Shown: in pieces, positions 18,388 through 27,383 of the stretch | Layout of the letters: the number at the start of each line of letters is the position of its first letter | Position numbering within the stretch: position 1 is the stretch's first letter | NCBI RefSeq assembly: GCF_003253545.1 | Contig: NZ_QKYV01000001.1 | Location: forward strand, 330,574-394,573 | DNA from: Mesonia algae | Lineage (GTDB): Bacteria; Bacteroidota; Bacteroidia; Flavobacteriales; Flavobacteriaceae | Length of the DNA stretch: 64,000 nt | Reading direction: 5' to 3' | Program-made: the position numbers and the translations under genes | The notes under the pieces: generated by a model | What the model was told of the DNA's origin: nothing | What the model saw: only the letters and a program-made list of their open reading frames with translations | The model's database searches: none

Positions 18388-18862
18388 GATCTACATCTTT
18401 AGGTTTCTTACCAAACCTTCTCGTATCTTCTTTAGTTAAGATTTTAAAATCTTCTGTTCTACTCAAAGTATTTAATTGCTCTAAGAGATTTTTAGGCAAA
18501 GTTACTAGCGACCTTTCTTTTAGATCAATCCAAGAACCTAACATTTCACAACTTGCACAATTTCTTCCTTTATGATCATAAATATTATGAAGAAATTCAA
18601 AAAACATTCCATCTTCAGATATTCCTTTAAGCTCTAAACTAACGCTCACGGGTTTACCTGCAAAGACTTCTTTAAAATAATAAATATGCTCATAAAAAAC
18701 TACTGGACCAATGTTATATTCAGCTAACTGTTTTTGTCCAAAACCGTGCTCCAGTAAAAAAGCCATCCTGGTATGACTCATAAAATTCATATAAGCCGAA
18801 TTGGCTAAATGTCTATTGGCATCTATATCGCTCCAGCGGATTTCAAATTCTTTTGTAAACAT
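18374..18862 (-). CDS. Acyl-CoA thioesterase, 4HBT hot-dog family
   Basis: The ATG at 18862 (MFTKEFEIRWSDIDANRHL) gives 162 residues. The motif RWSDIDANRHLANSAYMNF is the 4HBT active-site region, with the catalytic Asp in SDID, typical of YbgC/FadM-like thioesterases that hydrolyse acyl-CoA. The frame is open upstream to 18955 but the extra 31 residues are not part of the family. It is convergent with the EamA gene, and yicC diverges from it upstream. The physiological acyl chain cannot be predicted. Confidence 0.88.
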   Translation of the reverse strand: MFTKEFEIRWSDIDANRHLANSAYMNFMSHTRMAFLLEHGFGQKQLAEYNIGPVVFYEHIYYFKEVFAGKPVSVSLELKGISEDGMFFEFLHNIYDHKGRNCASCEMLGSWIDLKERSLVTLPKNLLEQLNTLSRTEDFKILTKEDTRRFGKKPKDVDPSLL

Positions 18863-18990
18863 GTTTCTATTTTTATTGTGCAAGCATAGCAAATTTAAAA
18901 CATAAGTTTCAAATAATTTGCCTTTATTTAACGTAATAGCCACTACTAAGAGCAAAATATAATAATTATCGTTAAGCAGTTAGTTTTTAT

Positions 18991-18998
18991 TACCTTTG
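18991..18998 (+). promoter_or_regulatory. Candidate -7 box for the yicC-gmk-nadD operon
   Basis: TACCTTTG matches TAnnTTTG exactly and lies 20 nt before the yicC ATG at 19019. Confidence 0.6.
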
Positions 18999-19018
18999 CG
19001 CAACTTTAAAAGAAAGAC

Positions 19019-19885
19019 ATGATTCAATCCATGACTGGTTTTGGAAAGCACATGGTAGAGCTTCCTAACAAAAAAATTACTATTGAAATTAAAACTTTAA
19101 ATAGTAAAAACCTAGACCTTAATACTCGTATGCCTTCTCAATACCGAGAAAAAGAACTGAGTTTAAGAAATAAAATTTCTAAGGAATTGCAAAGAGGAAA
19201 AGTAGATTTTTCTTTATACGCAGAGGTTACAGGCGAAGAGACTTCGGCATCCATTAATAAAGTGGTAGTAAAAAATTATATAGAGCAACTAAAATCAATT
19301 CCGGAAACGGGAACAAAAGACGACGTTGAACTTTTAAAAATGGCCATTCGCCTGCCCGATGCTCTTAAAACTGAACGTGAAGAAATTGATGAAAATGAAT
19401 TTGCAGCGATAGAAAAGGGGGTTGAAATGGCTTTACAAGAAGTAACGCAGTTTAGACTTGATGAAGGAAAAGTTTTAGAGCAAGATTTTGTTTTACGTAT
19501 CAATAATATCAAAGGTATTTTGGCAGAAATTATTGCCATAGATCCCGAGCGTGTAGAAGCCGTAAAAGAAAGATTACGTAAAGGAATAGCCGATTTAAAA
19601 GAAAATGTAGATGAAAACAGGTTTGAGCAAGAATTGGTTTATTACATTGAAAAATACGATATCACCGAAGAAAAAATACGCTTAGACAATCACCTATCTT
19701 ACTTTACGGAATCTCTAAACTCTAATGACTCTAACGGTAAAAAATTAGGATTTATAGGTCAAGAGATAGGTAGAGAAATCAACACTATTGGAAGTAAGTC
19801 TAATTATGCCCCAATGCAAAAGTTAGTGGTGCAAATGAAGGATGAGTTAGAGAAAATTAAAGAACAACTTTTAAACGTTTTATAA
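19019..19885 (+). CDS. yicC: YicC/YloC family endoribonuclease
   Basis: The 288-residue protein begins MIQSMTGFGKHMVELPNKKITIEIKTLNSKNLDLN, the diagnostic YicC N-terminus, and ends with the DUF1732 region (YDITEEKIRLDNHLSYF...GKKLGFIGQEIGREINTIGSKS). YicC was shown in E. coli to be an RNase involved in small-RNA decay; the same activity here is by family. Its stop overlaps the gmk start as TAATG, and the yicC-gmk-nadD order is a common bacterial linkage. Confidence 0.94.
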   Translation: MIQSMTGFGKHMVELPNKKITIEIKTLNSKNLDLNTRMPSQYREKELSLRNKISKELQRGKVDFSLYAEVTGEETSASINKVVVKNYIEQLKSIPETGTKDDVELLKMAIRLPDALKTEREEIDENEFAAIEKGVEMALQEVTQFRLDEGKVLEQDFVLRINNIKGILAEIIAIDPERVEAVKERLRKGIADLKENVDENRFEQELVYYIEKYDITEEKIRLDNHLSYFTESLNSNDSNGKKLGFIGQEIGREINTIGSKSNYAPMQKLVVQMKDELEKIKEQLLNVL

Positions 19886-20457
19886 TGATTGAAGGTAAAT
19901 TAATCGTTTTTTCAGCACCCTCAGGATCGGGTAAAACCACTATTGTTAGACATTTATTAAAACAAGAAGATCTTAATTTAGATTTCTCTATTTCAGCGAC
20001 TTCAAGAGAACCACGAGGAGATGAAGTTCATGGTGAAGATTATTATTTTATGTCTTTATCAGAATTTAAAACTCACATTAAAAATGATGATTTCTTAGAA
20101 TGGGAAGAAGTTTACCGAGACAATTTTTATGGTACTCTAAAAAAGGAGGTAGAACGCATTTGGGCTCAAGGTAAACATGTTGTTTTTGATATAGATGTCG
20201 TAGGAGGACTTGATATTAAACATATTTATCCTGAAAGAACTTTGGCTGTATTTGTACAACCACCAAGCATCGAAGAACTTAAAATAAGACTCAAAAAGCG
20301 AAAAACAGAGACCGAAGATCGCATTAATATGAGGGTAGCAAAAGCGAGTATTGAAATGGCTACCGCTCCACAATTCGATTTTATTATCGTTAATAACGAT
20401 CTTCCTAAAGCGTTATTAGAATCTTATACTTTGGTTAAAAATTTTGTGAGTAAGTAA
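19885..20457 (+). CDS. gmk: Guanylate kinase
   Basis: Gmk phosphorylates GMP to GDP with ATP. The 190-residue protein has the P-loop APSGSGKTT at residues 11-19, the GMP-binding SRxPRxxExxGxDY region as ATSREPRGDEVHGEDYYF near residue 37, and the C-terminal lid RKTETEDRINMRV. Its start overlaps the yicC stop by one base. nadD follows after 12 bp. Confidence 0.97.
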   Translation: MIEGKLIVFSAPSGSGKTTIVRHLLKQEDLNLDFSISATSREPRGDEVHGEDYYFMSLSEFKTHIKNDDFLEWEEVYRDNFYGTLKKEVERIWAQGKHVVFDIDVVGGLDIKHIYPERTLAVFVQPPSIEELKIRLKKRKTETEDRINMRVAKASIEMATAPQFDFIIVNNDLPKALLESYTLVKNFVSK

Positions 20458-20469
20458 AACAAATTCGTT

Positions 20470-21054
20470 TTGAAAAAACACATTGGTCTTTATTTTGGAA
20501 CTTTTAATCCTATTCACGTTGGACATCTAGCGATTGCCAATCATATTGCAGAATTCTCTAATGTAGATGAAGTTTGGCTGGTGGTTACACCTCATAATCC
20601 GCACAAAAAGAAAAGCAGCCTTCTACCCGATTATGATCGTTTAGAAATGGTGCATAGAGCGACAGAGGATTATATAAAGTTAAGACCTTCAGATATAGAA
20701 TTTTCTTTGTCTCAACCTAATTATACAACCAATACATTAGCCCATCTAGAAGAAAAATACCCTAATTATTCATTCTCATTGATTATGGGAGAAGATAACT
20801 TACAAAGTCTTCCTAAATGGAAGAATTATGAAGTCATTCTAGAGCGCTATCAATTACTAGTTTACCCAAGAGTTTATAAATTAAAAGAAACATCTGCTTT
20901 AGCTAATCACGATAAAGTGACTCATATAAATGCTCCCATCATGGAAATTTCTTCTACCTTCATTAGAAATACAATTAAAGAAGGCAAGAATATTCGTCCG
21001 TTATTACCCGCAGCGGTTTGGAAGTATATTGATGAAATGGGATTTTATCTATAA
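20470..21054 (+). CDS. nadD: Nicotinate-nucleotide adenylyltransferase
   Basis: NadD makes deamido-NAD from nicotinate mononucleotide and ATP. It begins at a TTG (20470) and has 194 residues, the usual length, with the nucleotidyltransferase signature GTFNPIHVGH at residues 10-19 and the C-terminal ISSTFIR motif. It ends the yicC-gmk-nadD operon and is followed by a hairpin. Confidence 0.96.
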   Translation: MKKHIGLYFGTFNPIHVGHLAIANHIAEFSNVDEVWLVVTPHNPHKKKSSLLPDYDRLEMVHRATEDYIKLRPSDIEFSLSQPNYTTNTLAHLEEKYPNYSFSLIMGEDNLQSLPKWKNYEVILERYQLLVYPRVYKLKETSALANHDKVTHINAPIMEISSTFIRNTIKEGKNIRPLLPAAVWKYIDEMGFYL

Positions 21055-21056
21055 AA

Positions 21057-21090
21057 AAGAGCCGCTTACCTTAAAAAGTAAACGGCTCTT
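21057..21090 (+). terminator. Terminator-like hairpin after nadD
   Basis: AAGAGCCG...TTAC pairs with GTAA...CGGCTCTT across a 7-8 nt loop with one internal mismatch. The U-run after it is short, so termination strength is uncertain. Confidence 0.65.
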
Positions 21091-21224
21091 CAACTAAATA
21101 ACCAACCAAAAAATCTTTAAGGATAACGTGAGTATCTTTGGTTAAATTGCACATTTAAATTATAAATAGTGTTAAAGTTGGTTTTCCCTCCTGTGAGTTA
21201 AATTTCAAACCCTATTTAATTTTG

Positions 21225-21232
21225 TATTTTTG
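21225..21232 (+). promoter_or_regulatory. Candidate -7 box for gpsA
   Basis: TATTTTTG lies 19 nt before the ATG at 21252. It overlaps an in-frame upstream start at 21222, which argues for the later ATG. Confidence 0.6.
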
Positions 21233-21251
21233 TTTTCAAGAAACCAATCCT

Positions 21252-22256
21252 ATGAAGAAAGACTCAAAATTTGCTGTCATTGGTGGTGGTAGTTGGGCAA
21301 CAGCCATTACTAAGATGCTATGTGAAAATGTACAAACGGTAAATTGGTACATGCGCAACCAAGACGCAATAGAACATATACAAAAAGAAGAACACAACCC
21401 TAATTATTTAAGCTCGGTAGAGTTTGATGTTACTCAGTTAAATTTAACCAATGATATAAATATCGCTGTCGCGGAAGCAGACTATATTGTTTTTGCAATT
21501 CCATCGGCTTTTTTAAAAACTGAATTAGATCAACTTACCGTATCCTTAAAAAATAAACTCATTTTTAGCGCTATTAAAGGAATAGTACCCGAAAGTAGTT
21601 TAATTGTTGGAGAGCATTTTCATAAAACATATGATATCCCTTTCGAACAAATTGGAGTAATTACAGGCCCTTGTCACGCAGAAGAAGTTGCTTTAGAAAG
21701 ACTTTCTTACCTTACCATTGCTTGCTCTAACGAAGACAATGCTAAATTTTTAGCAGATCATCTTAGCAATCACTATATTAAATGTAAAACTAGCGAAGAC
21801 ATTATTGGGACAGAATATGCTGCAATGCTTAAAAATATTTATGCAATTGCTGCAGGTATCGCACACGGTTTAGGTTATGGTGATAACTTTCAAAGTGTTT
21901 TAATGAGTAACGCTATAAGAGAAATGAAGCGTTTCATTAAAAAAACGTATAAGATGAAACGAAATATTAATGACTCTGCTTATTTAGGCGATCTTTTAGT
22001 AACGGGTTATTCGGTTTTTAGCCGCAATAGAATGTTTGGAAATATGATTGGGAAAGGCTATACCGTAAAAAGCGCTCAAATGGAAATGAGTATGATTGCA
22101 GAGGGTTACTACGCTACAAAAAGCGCCTACCACATAAATAAAGATAAAGGGAAGAAAAAAGCGAAAACGCCAATTATCAATGCGGTTTATGAAGTATTGT
22201 ATGAACAAAAAAATCCTAAGAAAGTCTTTTTAAAACTTACCGATAAATTAGATTAA
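21252..22256 (+). CDS. gpsA: NAD(P)-dependent glycerol-3-phosphate dehydrogenase
   Basis: GpsA reduces dihydroxyacetone phosphate to sn-glycerol-3-phosphate for phospholipid synthesis. The ATG at 21252 gives 334 residues, with the dinucleotide-binding GGGSWATA near residues 11-18, FAIPSAFL and SAIKGIVPE in the middle, and the catalytic Lys region AMLKNIYAIAAGIAHGLGYGDN. The family normally ends near this length. An EamA gene follows by 26 bp. Confidence 0.96.
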   Translation: MKKDSKFAVIGGGSWATAITKMLCENVQTVNWYMRNQDAIEHIQKEEHNPNYLSSVEFDVTQLNLTNDINIAVAEADYIVFAIPSAFLKTELDQLTVSLKNKLIFSAIKGIVPESSLIVGEHFHKTYDIPFEQIGVITGPCHAEEVALERLSYLTIACSNEDNAKFLADHLSNHYIKCKTSEDIIGTEYAAMLKNIYAIAAGIAHGLGYGDNFQSVLMSNAIREMKRFIKKTYKMKRNINDSAYLGDLLVTGYSVFSRNRMFGNMIGKGYTVKSAQMEMSMIAEGYYATKSAYHINKDKGKKKAKTPIINAVYEVLYEQKNPKKVFLKLTDKLD

Positions 22257-22282
22257 TTCCGCGAAAGCGTAAAAATTATTAT

Positions 22283-23179
22283 TTGAAAAATACAGCTTTA
22301 AAAGGTGGAATCTTAGTAGCTCTAGGAGCCTCTAGTTATGGAATGCTTACCACATTTGTAAAAATGGCTTATGAAGAAGGTTTCACTACCTACGAAGTCA
22401 CATTTGCACAACTTCTTATAGGGTTTTTAGGACTTACAGTTCTTAATCTTTTTTACAAAGGAAAGAAAAGGGAACATTCTATTCCCACTTCAAGAAAAAG
22501 TGTCCTTAAATTAATTTTAGCTGGAAGCTCATTAGGCCTTACCAGTATTTTTTATTATTTGGCTGTGCAATACATCACAGTTTCTATTGGCATAGTTTTA
22601 CTAATGCAGAGTGTGTGGATGGGCGTGGCGCTAGATGCTATTATTCACAAAGAAAAGCCGACCCCGTTAAAAGTATTAGCTGTGTTTATTATTTTAGCAG
22701 GAACTTTGTTAGCTACTAATGTTTTATTTGAAAGTTTTGAGCTAGATATTAGAGGAATAATGTTTGGTCTTTTAGCGGCTGCTTCTTACACCATAACTAT
22801 TTATAGTTCTAATACTGTATCTACTGAGCTGCCTTCTCTTGTAAGAAGTAAATGGATGATGTTAGGTGGATTAATTATTGTAAGTGTAATCACTTTACCT
22901 ACATTAATACAAGAGTTTAACCTCGAAATATTTTATGTATGGGGACCTATTTTAGCTTTGTTTGGTACAATTTTACCTCCGTTGTTTCTTACTACAGGTA
23001 TGCCAAAATTAAATGTAGGAATAGGGGTTATAATAACTTCTATAGAGTTACCAGTAGCAGTTTGTATGGCTTACCTTTTATTAAATGAAGTGGTTACTCT
23101 ACCGCAATGGTTGGGTATTATACTCATTTTATTTTCTATTATAGTAATGAATCTAAAAACCGCTAAAAAAGCCTTATAA
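22283..23179 (+). CDS. EamA (DMT) family transporter
   Basis: The 298-residue protein starts at a TTG (22283, KNTALKGGILVALGASSYGM) and has ten hydrophobic segments in two EamA halves. It is only distantly similar to the EamA protein encoded at 17491, although equal in length, so the two are not a recent duplication. The substrate is unknown. It is downstream of gpsA on the same strand, probably in one transcript, and convergent with the gene at 23201. Confidence 0.87.
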   Translation: MKNTALKGGILVALGASSYGMLTTFVKMAYEEGFTTYEVTFAQLLIGFLGLTVLNLFYKGKKREHSIPTSRKSVLKLILAGSSLGLTSIFYYLAVQYITVSIGIVLLMQSVWMGVALDAIIHKEKPTPLKVLAVFIILAGTLLATNVLFESFELDIRGIMFGLLAAASYTITIYSSNTVSTELPSLVRSKWMMLGGLIIVSVITLPTLIQEFNLEIFYVWGPILALFGTILPPLFLTTGMPKLNVGIGVIITSIELPVAVCMAYLLLNEVVTLPQWLGIILILFSIIVMNLKTAKKAL

Positions 23180-23200
23180 TTTTTGAAATATAGTGAGGAA

Positions 23201-23596
23201 TTATTTTGCTAAAATTCCTTTCTCTTTCATCACTGGAAGCTCTGTTCGTTTAGATTCTTTAATACTTTGCTTTGGGAATAAGAAATTGTGGTGCAAAAAT
23301 CCTTTTTCCGAAAAGAAAGAAACCGAAAACTCATTATTAATTTCAAATAGATCGGGCTGAAGCAATTCTACTTTTGCGTAAGACTTTGCTGGAAGAAGCT
23401 TTAGATTATGTCTAAAAGTGGAGGTTATTTTATTTCCATCAAATCCTTTAGAAACAATAAGTACAGTTTCTAAAGGATAGTTATTTTCATTAATTATATA
23501 AGTGTTCCAATCATCCATTTGAAACTCTTTATTATATTCTTTTACCGCAGCAATATATACGCCTTCTACCGGTGTTATTTGAATGTCTTTCTTCAA
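23201..23596 (-). CDS. Conserved hypothetical protein of the pheS operon
   Basis: This 131-residue protein begins at a TTG (23596, MKKDIQITPVEGVYIAAVKEYN). It has no signal peptide or membrane segment and looks mainly beta-structured, with FRHNLKLLPAKSYAKVELL and an Ile/Lys-rich tail. I do not recognise a named domain. It lies 3 bp after the 56-residue membrane protein, which itself overlaps pheS, so all three should be co-transcribed. The link to pheS may be positional only. Confidence 0.75.
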   Translation of the reverse strand: MKKDIQITPVEGVYIAAVKEYNKEFQMDDWNTYIINENNYPLETVLIVSKGFDGNKITSTFRHNLKLLPAKSYAKVELLQPDLFEINNEFSVSFFSEKGFLHHNFLFPKQSIKESKRTELPVMKEKGILAK

Positions 23597-23599
23597 AAC

Positions 23600-23770
23600 T
23601 TAATCGTTTAAACGGTGCTTAATTTTGTAATAAATTACAGTTAGGATTATGGCAGCAATACCTAATAATATTAAGCCTACTGTAATTTTAATTACTGCAA
23701 CAATAAAAGTTACATAAAGGATTAAACCTAAGATAAAAAGAACCAATATTAAAAAGCCTGCTTTTTTCAT
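23600..23770 (-). CDS. 56-residue membrane protein translationally coupled to pheS
   Basis: Reading the minus strand from the ATG at 23770 gives a 56-residue frame ending in TAA at 23600. It starts [19 protein letters not shown] and ends YYKIKHRLND, with two hydrophobic stretches (about residues 5-25 and 29-48) and basic ends, so a two-span inner-membrane protein is likely. Its ATG overlaps the pheS TAA as TAATG, and the TTG gene at 23596 follows by 3 bp. Being between two genes in a closed operon with no frame disruption supports a real gene. Function unknown. Confidence 0.72.
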   Translation of the reverse strand: MKKAGFLILVLFILGLILYVTFIVAVIKITVGLILLGIAAIILTVIYYKIKHRLND

Positions 23771-24792
23771 TATAAAACCGATTTAAATTGCTTTAAAAAG
23801 CGTACATCATTTTCATAAAACATTCTAATATCTCCTATTTGATAAAGTAACATAGCAATACGCTCTATTCCCATACCAAAAGCAAAACCAGAATATTCAT
23901 TAGGATCTATATTACAATTCTTGAGTACGTTAGGATCTACCATTCCGCAGCCCATAATTTCTAGCCAACCTGTTCCTTTGGTGATTCTATAATCAGTTTC
24001 AGTTTCTAAGCCCCAGTAAATATCTACTTCAGCACTAGGTTCTGTAAAAGGAAAATAAGAAGGCCTTAAACGTATTTTAGACTTTCCGAAAAGTTGTTTG
24101 GTAAAATAAAGTAAGGTTTGTTTTAGATCGGCAAAACTCACGTCTTTATCAATATAAAGTCCTTCAACTTGATGAAAAATACAATGAGAACGAGAAGAAA
24201 TAGCCTCATTTCTAAAAACTCTTCCTGGTGAAATGGTTCTTATTGGCGGCTTATTATCTTCCATATAGCGCACTTGCACGCTAGATGTGTGTGTTCTTAA
24301 TAAAATATCTTCAGGATTGGTTTGTATAAAAAACGTATCCTGCATATCTCTTGCTGGATGATATTCTGGTAAATTTAAAGCCGTAAAATTATGCCAGTCA
24401 TCTTCAATTTCTGGCCCTTCAGAAACATTGAAACCTATATTTGAGAAGATTTCAATAATTTGATTTTTTACAATAGAAATAGGATGTCTAGAACCAATCT
24501 CAATCGCTTCACCTGGTCGGGATAAATCTCCGTAAATTCCTTTCTCCTCAGTCTGATTCTCTAGCCATTCCTTTAACTCATCTACTTTCGCTTGGGCGGA
24601 ATTTTTTAGCTGATTAATGGTTTGACCAAATTCTTTTTTTTGATCGTTTGGGACGTTCTTAAATTCTGCGAAGAATTCATTTAACAAACCTTTTTTACCC
24701 AAAAATTTAATTCTGAAGGTTTCAATTTCTTCAGTAGTTTTCCCCTGAAAATTTTCTACTTCAGTAATATAACCTTTAATCTTATCTACCAT
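23770..24792 (-). CDS. pheS: Phenylalanine--tRNA ligase subunit alpha
   Basis: The catalytic alpha subunit charges tRNA-Phe together with PheT, which is not in this window. From the ATG at 24792 it has 340 residues (a TTG at 24801 would add three). The N-terminal coiled coil is residues 1-85, class II motif 2 is [19 protein letters not shown] near 185-205, and motif 3 is [16 protein letters not shown] near 305-320. The promoter box at 24814-24821 lies 21 nt upstream of the ATG and almost touches the TTG, which favours the ATG. pheS and pheT are often unlinked in flavobacteria. Confidence 0.96.
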   Translation of the reverse strand: MVDKIKGYITEVENFQGKTTEEIETFRIKFLGKKGLLNEFFAEFKNVPNDQKKEFGQTINQLKNSAQAKVDELKEWLENQTEEKGIYGDLSRPGEAIEIGSRHPISIVKNQIIEIFSNIGFNVSEGPEIEDDWHNFTALNLPEYHPARDMQDTFFIQTNPEDILLRTHTSSVQVRYMEDNKPPIRTISPGRVFRNEAISSRSHCIFHQVEGLYIDKDVSFADLKQTLLYFTKQLFGKSKIRLRPSYFPFTEPSAEVDIYWGLETETDYRITKGTGWLEIMGCGMVDPNVLKNCNIDPNEYSGFAFGMGIERIAMLLYQIGDIRMFYENDVRFLKQFKSVL

Positions 24793-24813
24793 TTTCTTCA
24801 ACTATTAAAGACG

Positions 24814-24846
24814 CAAAGTTAAGAAAATTTAGGGCTTATAAACCAA
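24814..24846 (-). promoter_or_regulatory. Candidate promoter of the pheS operon
   Basis: On the minus strand TTG (24846-24844) and TAACTTTG (24821-24814) are separated by 22 bp, within the accepted range. Confidence 0.65.
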
Positions 24847-24862
24847 TAATTTTAAAATGTAA

Positions 24863-26047
24863 TTATGGTAGAGGAAATCTTAGTCCTTTCCACTTTTTAT
24901 TTTTCTTCCACCAAATAATAAAACCTGTTATGGGGAGACTGGTACAAATGATACACACAAAAAAAGCTATTATTTTGGTCCAAATACCACCAATGGAACC
25001 CACGTGTAAATCATAATTTACCCGCATGAGCTGTTCACCTCCATTTGCATCAGAAAGTTTTGGTTCTTCCTTTAAAATTTTTAAAGATCGTTGCTCATAA
25101 TGAATAGTTTGTGCTTGCCACCTACTTACAAAGCTAGGGTTTACGCTAATACTCCAAATACCATTTGTCCCTCTTGGGTATTTAATATTTATTGAGTTTT
25201 CCTTTAAATCTACGCCTTGATCAATTAAATTTTGAAAAAGTACGTCTTGATCTTTTTTAGAAGAATTTGCAGTTAATAGGGTATCTGAAACCATTCTAGA
25301 TCTTTCATTTGTTTGCCCACCAGATGCCGACCAATATGCAAAATCTGAAAACCATTTCATTCCATAAACCATTCCTGTTAATCCAAAAATAAGAGCTACT
25401 AAAAGCGTATAAAAACCAAATACATTATGGAGGTCATAATTTAATCTTTTAAATTTTGCATTCCATTTTATTTTAAAGCTAGCATCTTTAGTAGATTTGG
25501 TCCATCTTTTTGGCCACCATAGCACTAAACCTGTAAGCAATGTTATAACAAATATTAGAGTACTATATGCAACAACTGGTTTCCCAATATTTCTTGGTAA
25601 CCAAAATTGATAATGACCCTCTAACATAAATCTCCAAAAATCATCATTAAGATAACGATTATGTAGTACTTCTCCTGTATAAGGATTTATGTAAGCTACT
25701 TGATAATTTGTGCGATCTGCATAATAAGGCACTTCTGCGCTTTTATTTGGACCTCTATACAAGACGCTATATACCGATGGAAATCCATATTCATCCTTAA
25801 CTAAATCACTAAGCACCGAGGGTGGTAAAAACTTTCCTTCTTCGGGAGTTTCTATAATTTGATAGGACTCAACAACTTCTTTAATTTCTTTTTCAAAAAC
25901 AAGAATAGCTGCTGTTAAACTTACTATTACTACAACAATCCCAGAAATTAAACCCAGCCAAAGATGTAACCAAGCAGAAAATCTGTAAAAATAAGAGCGA
26001 CCTTTTTTATTCTTCTTTTTCTTTTTTTGGGTTGAGGATTTTGCCAT
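24863..26047 (-). CDS. PepSY-associated TM domain protein
   Basis: This 394-residue membrane protein has a very basic N-terminus and four or more transmembrane segments. The first span (GLISGIVVVIVSLTAAILVF) is preceded by SAWLHLWLGL, the conserved PepSY-TM histidine motif, and GHYQFWLPR, YDLHNVFGFY and NYDLHVGSIGG repeat the pattern of conserved histidines that suggests heme or metal binding. Proteins of this kind (PiuB-like) go with TonB-dependent siderophore uptake and may reduce the ferric complex at the inner membrane. It is the third gene after the TonB receptor and the DUF4374 lipoprotein, but a strong hairpin precedes it. Confidence 0.85.
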   Translation of the reverse strand: MAKSSTQKKKKKNKKGRSYFYRFSAWLHLWLGLISGIVVVIVSLTAAILVFEKEIKEVVESYQIIETPEEGKFLPPSVLSDLVKDEYGFPSVYSVLYRGPNKSAEVPYYADRTNYQVAYINPYTGEVLHNRYLNDDFWRFMLEGHYQFWLPRNIGKPVVAYSTLIFVITLLTGLVLWWPKRWTKSTKDASFKIKWNAKFKRLNYDLHNVFGFYTLLVALIFGLTGMVYGMKWFSDFAYWSASGGQTNERSRMVSDTLLTANSSKKDQDVLFQNLIDQGVDLKENSINIKYPRGTNGIWSISVNPSFVSRWQAQTIHYEQRSLKILKEEPKLSDANGGEQLMRVNYDLHVGSIGGIWTKIIAFFVCIICTSLPITGFIIWWKKNKKWKGLRFPLP

Positions 26048-26060
26048 AGCATTATAAATA

Positions 26061-26087
26061 AAGCCTGAGCAGAGATTGCTCAGGCTT
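26061..26087 (-). terminator. Perfect 11-bp hairpin between the DUF4374 and PepSY genes
   Basis: AAGCCTGAGCA and its reverse complement TGCTCAGGCTT are separated by GAGAT. On the minus strand it comes 15 nt after the DUF4374 stop and 13 nt before the PepSY start, followed by TATTTAT. It may be a terminator or a stabilising element within the operon. Confidence 0.7.
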
Positions 26088-26102
26088 TTATATTATTATA
26101 AA

Positions 26103-27362
26103 TTAATTTTGTTCTACACTAGAAAGTTTAGATATAGCTGTAATGTTTCCACCTTCTACTAAAATACCTTGTGTAGCTTGTGCAGCACTTACGTTTACAT
26201 TATAAACGTAACTTCCTTGATCTGTAGTAATACCAATATGAACTGTAGATCCATCTTCTGATGTATAGTTATTACTAGTAATATTAGTTATAGCTTCTGC
26301 ACTAGGAGTTCCAGTAACCCAATTGAATTCTTGGGTATACACATCTACAATAGCTATTTTTTTCCCTAAAGTATAAGATCCTTTAGTTGCGTTTGGCTCC
26401 ATAAACACAACAAATTTACCATTGCTAGCATATTTTTGTGCCGTTACGTAATAACCACCAGATGCTTGCTCTAGATTAAAAAAGTAAGATTGATCAAACT
26501 CTGTAGTACCAGCATTAATTCTAGTAATTGCAGATGGCTTGGTTGAACTAAATTCACCTGCAGTACTTGCTATAGAAGATGAAAATGCATAAGCATCTCC
26601 GTTTTCATCTACTTCTAAACCACTTGTAAAATAACGCCCTATAAAACTTGTTCGTTCATCTTCTATTAATGTTTCTAGCTCCATTTCTGGGTAAGAATAA
26701 ACTGCCACATAAGCTTTATCTGGATTAGATGTACCAAAACTATCATCACAACATCCTTTAATTGGCATGAATGGCGCATAAACTTTACCTCCTACTTCTG
26801 TCATCCAACTAAAAAAAGCTAATTCTTCATCTGCAACTATTTCTTGAGTATTAATTTGACCTTCACCTACAATCTGAGAAGTTTCTGTATCTAAACGGTA
26901 CCAATCTGCGTATGGAGAGTCTGTATTTCTAGAAATTTTTGTCATTAAAACTTCATCTCCTACATTGGTAAATGACTGAACAGTTTCTGCTTGAAAATCT
27001 GATATCATATCTAAATTTCCATCTGTTCCTAATTGATAAGTCGTTACTGCTCCAGGGTTACCTTGGCCATAAAGTAGACTGAAAAATTTGTTATTATTGG
27101 TGATGTAATAACGGTAAGTACCATCTTGCTCTACACCATTACCTACAACACTAATTTCTCCTTCTGTTAAAGAACTAGAAGTTAAAATATAATCTGCAAC
27201 TCCCTCTGACGCTAAAGGTGATGCTGTGATTACATATTTAGAAATTGCATCTGGATTTTCTGAACCTTCTCCTCCTTCGCTTGAGATATCATCATCACTA
27301 CAACTAACCATTACTAAAGACATAGCAATAATTGTTAAAAAATAAAAATTAAGTTTTCTCAT
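26103..27362 (-). CDS. DUF4374 lipoprotein associated with siderophore uptake
   Basis: The 419-residue product has a lipobox MVSC with Cys21 followed by an acidic Ser/Gly/Glu linker. The remainder is a beta-propeller-like series of repeats (YRYYITNNNKFFSLLYG, VYAPFMPIKGCCDDSF, AYVAVYSYPEMELETLIEDERTSFIGRYF), which is the DUF4374 pattern. Members sit beside TonB receptors and PepSY proteins in Bacteroidota and are thought to bind the ligand outside the receptor. It lies 21 bp after the receptor gene and should be co-expressed with it. Confidence 0.83.
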   Translation of the reverse strand: MRKLNFYFLTIIAMSLVMVSCSDDDISSEGGEGSENPDAISKYVITASPLASEGVADYILTSSSLTEGEISVVGNGVEQDGTYRYYITNNNKFFSLLYGQGNPGAVTTYQLGTDGNLDMISDFQAETVQSFTNVGDEVLMTKISRNTDSPYADWYRLDTETSQIVGEGQINTQEIVADEELAFFSWMTEVGGKVYAPFMPIKGCCDDSFGTSNPDKAYVAVYSYPEMELETLIEDERTSFIGRYFTSGLEVDENGDAYAFSSSIASTAGEFSSTKPSAITRINAGTTEFDQSYFFNLEQASGGYYVTAQKYASNGKFVVFMEPNATKGSYTLGKKIAIVDVYTQEFNWVTGTPSAEAITNITSNNYTSEDGSTVHIGITTDQGSYVYNVNVSAAQATQGILVEGGNITAISKLSSVEQN

Positions 27363-27383
27363 AATATTCGATTAATTTGGGTT

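Noticed and set aside
17491-23179. Recent duplication of EamA transporters (17491 and 22283)
   Set aside because: Both are 298 residues but share only general family features; no flanking repeat or close identity is visible.
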